Source of the DNA: Bacillota bacterium
Lineage (GTDB): Bacteria; Bacillota_A; Clostridia; Acetivibrionales; DUMB01
NCBI GenBank assembly: GCA_023621975.1
Contig: JAMOAC010000315.1
Coordinates: 1-6,841 of the forward strand
Direction: 5' to 3'
DNA: 6,841 nucleotides
Positions within the stretch are counted from its first letter, which is position 1. Each line of letters begins with the position of its first letter. This document shows positions 1-5,886 of the stretch, in pieces. Both the position numbers and the translations under genes were made by a program. A model generated the notes under the pieces. That model worked only from the letters and a program-made list of their open reading frames with translations. It made no database searches and had not been told where the DNA came from.

Positions 1-1
1 G

Positions 2-1231
2 GCGGAGGAACTTCAAAAGCTGAAATTGCAGCTTAAAGAGAGCATGCCCCTTCTAAGGGAAAGATTCCTGGAACGCCTGGTGTCAGGCCATCTAAGGGCG
101 GGAGAGCTTGAAGAAAAATTAAATTTGTTCGGCATTAATTTTTCCGGTTCTGAATTTATCTCCCTTGTCGTTGATATTGATGATTACGGAAAGCTGGGCA
201 AAATGCAGCAGGAAGCGGAAGATGAACTGCTTTTGTTTGCGGTGTTCAATATAAGCGAAGAGATTGTATCCAGGGAAAAAAGCGGAATAGTATTCCAGAA
301 CCGTGATAACAATATAGTCATAATACTGTCAGGGATAACCCCTTTATCTGTTAAAGAAACTGCCATACGTCTTGCTGATGAGATACAGCAGTCAGTGGAG
401 AAATTTTTGGGTTTTACGGTTACAGTCGGCATTGGAGTTGTATGTTCTTCACTAATGGACATAAACCGGTCCTACAAGGGAGCGTTGTCTGCAGTAGATT
501 ACAGGTTTGTGCTTGGAAAGAACAAGGTAATCAATATAACCGATATGGAACAGAGCAATACGGAGTTAAGCCTGCACAAGATGCAATGGGAAAAGAAAAT
601 CATATCCCTCTTAAAAATGGGCACATCAAATGAGATCAATGAAGCTGTGGAAACAGTAATAAAAGATTTGAAAGCCTCTCTCATGCCTGTAAGAAGGTGT
701 TATATCTACATACAGCAGATAATAACTTCTGTTATCAACACAATTGATGAGCTTGGCATAGACGAGAGCGAAGTGTTTGAAGACAGCAATCCCTACATGG
801 AGGTATACAGGTTTAAAACCCTTGATGAAATGAGCCAGTGGCTTAAGAATATATGCGTGAAAGCTGCACAGGTAATTCATGATAAACGAAGCGACTACAG
901 CAAAGTGCAGGTGGAGAGGGCAATTGAATTCATAAAGGAAAACTATAGCGACCCGGGGATATCGCTTAATTCAGTATGCAAGCACCTGTTTATCAGCGTA
1001 AGCTATTTCAGCCTGATTTTCAAAAATAATACTGGAAAAACTTTTGTGGAATACCTTACGGGCATAAGGATAGAAAAGGCCAAGGAACTCCTTAAGACCA
1101 CAAATCTCAGGTCCTATGAAATTGCAAGGAAGGTGGGTTATGATGATCCCCATTATTTCAGCTCAATTTTTAAGAAAGAAACCGGGATGTCACCCACGGA
1201 ATACAGGGAAAAGGAATTTAAGGTAAAATAG
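2..1231 (+). CDS. YesN-type response regulator with AraC-family DNA-binding domain, 5'-truncated by the window edge
   Basis: This is the C-terminal part of a cytoplasmic transcription regulator, the expected phosphorylation target of the kinase encoded next. The reading frame is open from base 2 (codons read AEELQKLKLQLKESMPLLRE), so the TTG at 26 and the ATG at 44 are internal codons. The linker pattern 'KESMPLLRERFLERL' is typical of YesN proteins just after their receiver domain. That domain (roughly 110-140 residues, with the phospho-accepting Asp) must lie upstream. Of 409 visible residues, about 45-180 form a degenerate GGDEF-like middle region (TVGIGVV...ALSAVDYRFVLGKN). Residues 304-403 form a double helix-turn-helix AraC domain, with ISLNSVCKHLFISVSYFSLIFK as the first HTH region and the diagnostic 'IARKVGYDDPHYFSSIFKK' as the second. 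The family is usually about 500-540 aa, which fits the missing N-terminus. No terminator follows, so it is probably cotranscribed with the kinase. The family call is firm; the target promoter is inferred. Confidence 0.93.
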   Translation, partial: AEELQKLKLQLKESMPLLRERFLERLVSGHLRAGELEEKLNLFGINFSGSEFISLVVDIDDYGKLGKMQQEAEDELLLFAVFNISEEIVSREKSGIVFQNRDNNIVIILSGITPLSVKETAIRLADEIQQSVEKFLGFTVTVGIGVVCSSLMDINRSYKGALSAVDYRFVLGKNKVINITDMEQSNTELSLHKMQWEKKIISLLKMGTSNEINEAVETVIKDLKASLMPVRRCYIYIQQIITSVINTIDELGIDESEVFEDSNPYMEVYRFKTLDEMSQWLKNICVKAAQVIHDKRSDYSKVQVERAIEFIKENYSDPGISLNSVCKHLFISVSYFSLIFKNNTGKTFVEYLTGIRIEKAKELLKTTNLRSYEIARKVGYDDPHYFSSIFKKETGMSPTEYREKEFKVK

Positions 1232-1284
1232 GAAGGCCCTCTGCGATACGGCAATGAAATCGTAAGGATAAAGGGGAATGGGCA

Positions 1285-3075
1285 ATGGTCAAGCGGTTTA
1301 TCGACTCTATTACGTATTTCAGGTTTAATAGAATTCAGTCAAGCATTACGGCAGCGTTTATGTTCCTTGTACTATTTACGGTATTGATAATAGCTGCAAT
1401 ATCCTTTAGCCTGACCTATGATGCTGTTGAGAAAAATTCAAGGGAGTACACATACCAGCTTATTGAGCAGGTCAACAGGAATATAGAATCCTACATAACC
1501 AATATGGAAAACATATCCATTATGACTATTTATAATAACGACGTGCGTGAATATTTGACCAGGGACGACCTCAGCAAGGAAGAAGAGGAAGTCTACTTGA
1601 GAAAAATAAAGCTGCTTTTTGATTCAATCCTGAGCACCCGCAAGGATATATCATCCATCATGATTTTCGGATACAACGGAAGGGTTGTAATATCAAATAA
1701 CAGAAACATCACTGAACTTAATCCCTATATTGATCCAGCCGAGCAGACATGGTACAAAAAGGCCAGGGAAGCAGGCGGGGCTGCGGTAATATCTTCTCCC
1801 CATGTGCAAAACATCTTACAGGATAATTATTACAGGTGGGTTGTATCACTGAGCAGGGAGCTTGTCAGCGCTGATAAAAACGAAAAGATGGGAATATTTG
1901 TTGTAGACCTGAACTTCAGCATTATTAACGACATGTGCAGCAAAATCAGGCTGGGGAAACGGGGATATGTTTTTATTGTGGACCGTGAAGGAAATATTGT
2001 TTATCACCCTCAGCAGCAGTTAATCTACAGTAATGTAAAACGTGAAATGATAGATGAAGTGCTGAATTCGAAGGAAAATTATTTTATTACCAATGAAGGC
2101 AACGACAGCAGGATATATAATATTATGAATTCCCTGAATACTGGATGGAAGATTGTGGGCGTATCCTACATTAATGAACTTGTGACAAATAGAAGCGAAA
2201 TTGAAAATTCCCATACATTGTGGGGAGTAATATGCCTTGCTACTGCGATGATAATTTCCATTATGCTGTCAAGAAGAATATCCAGACCAATCAAGCACCT
2301 TGAATCGGTAATGAAGGAAGTGCAGAAGGGCAATTTCGATATAAAGGTAGATATAGAAAGCTCTAATGAAATAGGTGAGCTAGGCAGGACGTTCAATATA
2401 ATGATTGCGAAAATAAAGGAATTAATGAAGCAGAACATGAAGGAGCAGGAATTAAAGAGGAAAAGCGAGCTTAAAGCCCTGCAGGCTCAAATAAACCCAC
2501 ATTTTCTGTACAATACCCTTGACTCAATTGTATGGATGGCAGAAGCAAAAAATTCCGAAGAAGTTGTGCTTATGACATCGGCTCTTGCAAAACTGTTCAG
2601 GTTAAGCATAAGCAAGGGTGAAGAAATAATTCCCATACATAATGAAATTGAGCACGTCAGAAGCTACCTGATAATACAAAAAATGCGTTACAGAGATAAG
2701 CTTGATTTTGAAATAGACGTGGATCCTGAAATTTATCATTACAAGACATTGAAAATAATACTACAGCCACTGGTTGAGAATTCAATATATCATGGCATTA
2801 AAAACAAGGGAGGAATAGGGCTCATAAGAATCAAAGGCAAAATGTGCGATAATAAGATTCTTCTGCAGGTTATTGACAACGGCATAGGCATGGATTCGGA
2901 GAAAATAAAGAAAATTTTTGAACAGTCAGGTAAATCTCCGGGAGGAAGCGGAGTTGGAGTAAAGAACGTTAATGAAAGAATAAAACTGTATTTTGGAAAA
3001 GACTACGGCCTGGATTTTGAAAGCGAACCTGATCGCGGGACTACGGTTAACATATGGCTTCCCGTCATTGAGTAA
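1285..3075 (+). CDS. YesM/LytS-type sensor histidine kinase with extracytoplasmic Cache-like domain
   Basis: A membrane-bound sensor kinase of 596 aa, the usual length for YesM proteins. The ATG at 1285 is preceded by AAGGGG at 1271-1276, 8 nt away. Order of parts: a short basic cytoplasmic N-terminus; membrane helix 1 at about residues 21-43; an extracytoplasmic region at about 44-308 that looks like a double-Cache domain (SIMIFGYNGRVVISN, then GKRGYVFIVDREGNIVYHP); membrane helix 2 at about 311-330; a HAMP linker (SRRISRPIKHLE, about 329-383); then the His_kinase/HATPase pair. The phospho-accepting His is H406 in QAQINPHFLYNTLDSI. The ATPase domain shows the N box (LQPLVENSIYHG, N499), the G1 box (DNGIGM, D531) and a glycine-rich G2 box (GGSGVGVKNVNERI, from 553). 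It is expected to phosphorylate the regulator encoded 53 bp upstream. The binding protein starts 21 bp downstream and may be a ligand-dependent partner of the extracytoplasmic domain. Family assignment is firm; the stimulus is unknown. Confidence 0.95.
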   Translation: MVKRFIDSITYFRFNRIQSSITAAFMFLVLFTVLIIAAISFSLTYDAVEKNSREYTYQLIEQVNRNIESYITNMENISIMTIYNNDVREYLTRDDLSKEEEEVYLRKIKLLFDSILSTRKDISSIMIFGYNGRVVISNNRNITELNPYIDPAEQTWYKKAREAGGAAVISSPHVQNILQDNYYRWVVSLSRELVSADKNEKMGIFVVDLNFSIINDMCSKIRLGKRGYVFIVDREGNIVYHPQQQLIYSNVKREMIDEVLNSKENYFITNEGNDSRIYNIMNSLNTGWKIVGVSYINELVTNRSEIENSHTLWGVICLATAMIISIMLSRRISRPIKHLESVMKEVQKGNFDIKVDIESSNEIGELGRTFNIMIAKIKELMKQNMKEQELKRKSELKALQAQINPHFLYNTLDSIVWMAEAKNSEEVVLMTSALAKLFRLSISKGEEIIPIHNEIEHVRSYLIIQKMRYRDKLDFEIDVDPEIYHYKTLKIILQPLVENSIYHGIKNKGGIGLIRIKGKMCDNKILLQVIDNGIGMDSEKIKKIFEQSGKSPGGSGVGVKNVNERIKLYFGKDYGLDFESEPDRGTTVNIWLPVIE

Positions 3076-3080
3076 GGTTC

Positions 3081-3088
3081 AGGAGGGG
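3081..3088 (+). promoter_or_regulatory. Ribosome binding site that fixes a TTG start
   Basis: AGGAGGGG lies 8 nt before the TTG at 3097. The nearer ATG at 3089 directly abuts this site and reads ATG GAT AAT TGA, so it cannot start the gene. The Shine-Dalgarno spacing together with the hydrophobic N-terminus right after the TTG makes 3097 the best start. Confidence 0.8.
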
Positions 3089-3096
3089 ATGGATAA

Positions 3097-4098
3097 TTGA
3101 AGTCGGCAGCCAAATTTGTTTTTGTTGCTATTATTGTAATATTGTTGCTGTTTCTTATCGGGGAGCATTTTGGATATCCAATTTCACGGCGCAAAAAGGT
3201 AGACCAGAATACAAGAATCGTGGTTGTTTATAAGTCAATTAATACAGGTTATGAGTTCTGGGATGTTGTGAAGGACGGCATAGCAGTTGCGGCAAAGGAA
3301 TTCGGCGTTTCGGTCAAGGTCGTAGGCCCTGAGAGTAAGTCCGAAGAAGCCGTGGATGAACAGATCAGGGTCCTCGAGCAGACAATCGCTGAAAAACCGG
3401 ATGCAATTGTACTTGTAGCTACTGATTACAACAAAATGGTTGAGCCTGTGGAAAGGGCAAAAGAAGAAGGTATCAAGATTATAACCATGGATTCGGGAAT
3501 AAACAGTGATGTGCCGGAATGCTTCATTGCCACTGATAATGTTGAAGCCGGAAGGAAAGCCGGTGAACAGCTGGCAAAACTGTTGGATCAGGATGCAGAG
3601 GTTGCAATAATAGGCCATGTACAGGGTGTAAAGACGGCAATAGACAGGGAAAAGGGTGTGCGAGAAGGACTTGCAGGATACAATATAAAAAATATATATG
3701 GTCCGTATTTCAGCGACGGATTGTCCGAAAAAGCTTATCAAATTACAAAAAGAATTATGTCAGAAATACCTGAAATAAAAGGGATAGTAGGCTTGAATGA
3801 AGCCAGTACGGTAGGGGCGGCAAGAGCATTGAAAGAAATGGGCCTGAGCGGTAAGATAAAACTTGTTGGTTTTGACAATTCCTTTGACGAAATAAAGCTC
3901 ATTGAAGAAGGGGTAATTCATGCGACGGTTGTACAAAATCCGTTTAATATGGGTTACAGGGCTATTGAAATGGCCGTTAAATCATTGAAGGGAGAAAAAA
4001 TAGAAAAGTGGATAGATACCGGTTCGATAGTTGTAACAAAAGAAAATATGTACAGCAATGAAAATCAGCGCCTTTTATTCCCGTTTATAGACAAATAA
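3097..4098 (+). CDS. Membrane-anchored periplasmic-type sugar-binding protein (RbsB/XylF class), probable sensory partner of the YesM kinase
   Basis: A 333-aa type I periplasmic binding protein fold (Periplasmic_binding_4 / LacI-like). Residues about 7-23 (FVFVAIIVILLLFLIGE) form one membrane helix. No lipobox Cys follows (the only cysteine is in PECFIATDN) and no AxA-type cleavage site is evident, so it is probably an uncleaved anchor with the binding domain outside. A basic patch, RRKK, sits at 31-34. The two-lobe domain starts at about residue 39. Positions matching ligand contacts in ribose-binding protein are present: D110 (VATDYN), R184 (AIDREKGV), N234 (GLNEAS), D260 (VGFDNS) and Q280 (VVQNP), so it should bind a pyranose- or furanose-type sugar. 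It starts 21 bp after the kinase and ends before a strong terminator, so it belongs to the sensory operon and not to the transporter that follows. This resembles XylFII in the Clostridium beijerinckii xylose-sensing system. An alternative is that it feeds the ABC transporter directly. The ligand is unknown. Confidence 0.9.
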   Translation: MKSAAKFVFVAIIVILLLFLIGEHFGYPISRRKKVDQNTRIVVVYKSINTGYEFWDVVKDGIAVAAKEFGVSVKVVGPESKSEEAVDEQIRVLEQTIAEKPDAIVLVATDYNKMVEPVERAKEEGIKIITMDSGINSDVPECFIATDNVEAGRKAGEQLAKLLDQDAEVAIIGHVQGVKTAIDREKGVREGLAGYNIKNIYGPYFSDGLSEKAYQITKRIMSEIPEIKGIVGLNEASTVGAARALKEMGLSGKIKLVGFDNSFDEIKLIEEGVIHATVVQNPFNMGYRAIEMAVKSLKGEKIEKWIDTGSIVVTKENMYSNENQRLLFPFIDK

Positions 4099-4112
4099 CT
4101 TAACTTGTCAGG

Positions 4113-4176
4113 GGACAGGGTATCATTGTGCAAAGTATGGCCAAACTGCACAATTTTACCCTGTCCTTTTTTATTT
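4113..4176 (+). terminator. Intrinsic terminator closing the sensory operon
   Basis: An inverted repeat pairs 4113-4132 (GGACAGGGTATCATTGTGCA) with 4147-4166. Eighteen of 20 positions pair, with one 2-nt internal mismatch (TC against TT), around a 14-nt loop. It is followed directly by six Ts, an A and three Ts. It begins 14 bp after the binding-protein stop codon. The complementary strand has no T-run on the other side, so it acts only on rightward transcription. It should separate the sensory operon from the transport operon, although some read-through cannot be excluded. Confidence 0.92.
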
Positions 4177-4194
4177 AGTAAAATTTCAAACACT

Positions 4195-4224
4195 AAAAAG
4201 AAAATATTCTATTAAAAAAGAAAA
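4195..4224 (+). repeat. Two A-rich direct repeats 20 bp apart, candidate regulator-binding site
   Basis: The 10-mer AAAAAGAAAA occurs at 4195-4204 and again at 4215-4224, with the central G at 4200 and 4220. A 20-bp period puts both copies on the same face of the helix, as expected for the two half-sites of an AraC-type regulator. The second copy overlaps the proposed -35 element. The sequence is of low complexity, and a 9-nt version (AAAAGAAAA) also occurs inside the first gene near 590, so chance is a real possibility. That the upstream YesN protein binds here is inference from position and spacing. Confidence 0.4.
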
Positions 4225-4240
4225 CCAATACTATTATCAT
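4212..4240 (+). promoter_or_regulatory. Candidate sigma-A promoter of the transport operon
   Basis: TTAAAA (4212-4217, 4 of 6 matches to TTGACA) and TATCAT (4235-4240, 5 of 6 matches to TATAAT) are separated by 17 bp. This would start transcription near 4247 and leave a leader of about 90 nt before the ATPase start. The poor -35 suits an activator-dependent promoter. The region is so AT-rich that other pairings are possible; for example, TTCACC at 4251 followed 17 bp later by TAATGA is weaker. Confidence 0.4.
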
Positions 4241-4327
4241 AAAACTGTAATTCACCAGTAAAATAATTTGCTCTAATGAATATTAGGTGATGGAAATTAA
4301 TTGGAGCCTGTTATTGAAAGTAGATTT

Positions 4328-4333
4328 GAGGTG
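4328..4333 (+). promoter_or_regulatory. Ribosome binding site supporting the TTG start at 4340
   Basis: GAGGTG ends 6 nt before the TTG at 4340. Starting there gives an N-terminus reading [21 protein letters not shown], the normal length for RbsA-type ATPases. A rival site, AGGTGA at 4285-4290, sits 10 nt before an in-frame TTG at 4301, which would add 13 residues ([13 protein letters not shown]) that look like no part of the family. Confidence 0.6.
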
Positions 4334-4339
4334 AACAAG

Positions 4340-5842
4340 TTGAGCGATGTTTTAGTTTTAATGGAGGGCATAGAGAAGACTTTTCCCGGTGTGCATGCAC
4401 TGAAGCAATGCAGGTTTGAGCTGCGCGCCGGTGAGGTACATGCTCTTGTCGGTGAGAATGGTGCCGGAAAATCAACACTGATGAAAATACTCGCAGGTGT
4501 ATATTCCAAGGATGCAGGCAGAATTGTCTATAAGGGCAGGGAAGTTGAAATTACCAGTCCAAGAGTTGCACAGGAAATGGGTATAAGCATAATTTTCCAG
4601 GAATTCAACCTGATACCGCATCTTACGGTGGCACAGAACATTTTTATAGGGCGTGAACCGAGAAAGGGAGTCAGGTTTTTACTGAATGAGAAGGAGATTA
4701 ACGAAAAAACGCAGCAACTTCTGGACATGATGAACGTTAATATAGATCCCCGTGCAAAAGTTTCGGACCTTACCGTGGCAATGCAGCAAATGGTTGAAAT
4801 TGCCAAAGCCCTTTCGTTTAATTCAGAAGTGTTAATCATGGATGAACCGACTGCAGCGCTGACGGAATCGGAAATCGAGGAACTTTTCAGAATAATTGGT
4901 GAACTTAAGAAAAAGGGCGTCGGAATTATTTACATTTCCCACCGCCTGGAGGAGCTTGGCATTATTTCAGACCGCATTACGGTAATGCGTGATGGAGAAT
5001 ATATTGATACTGTTAATACAAAAGATGTAACAACCGACCAGATAATCAAAATGATGGTAGGAAGGGAAATATACGAAACATCCGAGGCAACTTCCGAAAG
5101 TGCAAAAAATGAAGTTGTCCTTGAGGTAAAAAACCTCAATAGGGGAAAAGTTATAAAGAATGTAAGTTTTAAGCTCAGAAAAGGCGAAATCCTCGGATTT
5201 GCAGGATTAATGGGAGCTGGGCGTACGGAAGTGGCACGTGCAATTTTCGGCGCAGACCCCATAGATTCCGGGGAAGTGTTTATAAACGGCAGGAAGGTTA
5301 CAATAAAGCAGCCAATTGATGCTGTAAAGCATGGCATAGGTTATCTGTCCGAAGACAGAAAAAGATTCGGCTTGATGCTGGATTTAGGTGTGGAGCAGAA
5401 CATTGTGATTGCATCACTCAAGAACTTTGTTAACTCCATTGGATGGGTAAATAAAAACAAGGCCCGCAAGGAATCAGATAAATGGGTTGACGTCCTTAAA
5501 ATAAAAACACCCAGCCTTAATCAGAAAGTAAAAAATCTTTCCGGCGGTAACCAGCAAAAGGTAGTATTAGGGAAATGGCTTACAAGGGACTGCAATATTC
5601 TTATATTTGACGAGCCCACACGCGGTATAGATGTCGGGGCAAAAAGCGAAATATACAAGCTGATGAACAGGCTTGTAGCTGAAGGCAAATCGATTATAAT
5701 GATATCTTCTGAACTGCCGGAAATACTCCGAATGAGCCACCGTGTAATTGTAATGTGCGAGGGGCGTATAACCGGTGAATTAAGCTGTGAAGAAGCAACT
5801 CAGGAACGGATTATGGAATATGCCACCATGCGTGTGAAATAA
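4340..5842 (+). CDS. Sugar ABC transporter ATPase with two nucleotide-binding domains (RbsA/MglA/XylG class)
   Basis: The cytoplasmic ATPase subunit of a CUT2-type monosaccharide importer, 500 aa from the TTG at 4340 and matching the family length. An in-frame TTG at 4301 would give 513 aa. Domain 1 has an intact Walker A (GENGAGKST, 38-46), a degenerate signature ([15 protein letters not shown]) and a Walker B with catalytic Glu (MDEPT, D168-E169). Domain 2 has a degenerate Walker A (GLMGAGRTE, 289-297, Arg in place of the usual Lys), a canonical signature (SGGNQQK, from 401) and a Walker B ([12 protein letters not shown]424-E425). This asymmetry is typical of the family and implies one fully competent composite ATP site, formed by Walker A of domain 1 and the signature of domain 2. 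The permease gene follows after 44 bp with no terminator between, so both are one transcript. Substrate among ribose, xylose, galactose and similar sugars cannot be told from this subunit. Confidence 0.96.
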   Translation: MSDVLVLMEGIEKTFPGVHALKQCRFELRAGEVHALVGENGAGKSTLMKILAGVYSKDAGRIVYKGREVEITSPRVAQEMGISIIFQEFNLIPHLTVAQNIFIGREPRKGVRFLLNEKEINEKTQQLLDMMNVNIDPRAKVSDLTVAMQQMVEIAKALSFNSEVLIMDEPTAALTESEIEELFRIIGELKKKGVGIIYISHRLEELGIISDRITVMRDGEYIDTVNTKDVTTDQIIKMMVGREIYETSEATSESAKNEVVLEVKNLNRGKVIKNVSFKLRKGEILGFAGLMGAGRTEVARAIFGADPIDSGEVFINGRKVTIKQPIDAVKHGIGYLSEDRKRFGLMLDLGVEQNIVIASLKNFVNSIGWVNKNKARKESDKWVDVLKIKTPSLNQKVKNLSGGNQQKVVLGKWLTRDCNILIFDEPTRGIDVGAKSEIYKLMNRLVAEGKSIIMISSELPEILRMSHRVIVMCEGRITGELSCEEATQERIMEYATMRVK

Positions 5843-5872
5843 GGTGTCTCTTAATTTGCAATACTCATTTTT

Positions 5873-5880
5873 AAGGAGGA
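5873..5880 (+). promoter_or_regulatory. Strong ribosome binding site of the permease gene
   Basis: AAGGAGGA lies 6 nt before the ATG at 5887 and is the best match to the 16S rRNA 3' end in the window. It fixes the permease start and suggests efficient independent initiation, in contrast to the TTG-started ATPase upstream. Confidence 0.85.
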
Positions 5881-5886
5881 AAAATA

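Noticed and set aside
1232..1284. Terminator or promoter in the gap between regulator and kinase
   Set aside because: No stem followed by a T-run and no convincing -35/-10 pair was found in these 53 bp. Cotranscription is simpler.
3089..3091. ATG as a start for the binding protein
   Set aside because: It is out of frame, is followed by a stop after three codons, and abuts the Shine-Dalgarno sequence.
3235..3741. A 168-codon open frame on the minus strand
   Set aside because: It is antisense to the binding protein, rich in Cys, Phe and Tyr as expected for a shadow frame, and has no recognisable domain.
4123..4145. Possible catabolite-repression (cre-like) site around TTGTGCAAAG
   Set aside because: It lacks the central CG and the dyad pattern of cre, and is fully explained as part of the terminator stem and loop.
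4331..4333. GTG as an alternative ATPase start
   Set aside because: It is in frame, but no ribosome site stands at a suitable distance upstream and it overlaps the site used by the TTG at 4340.
5204..5230. Mutated Walker A in the second ATPase domain as a sign of gene decay
   Set aside because: GxxGxGRTE in the C-terminal domain is the normal form in RbsA/MglA/XylG-type ATPases, and the rest of the domain is intact.
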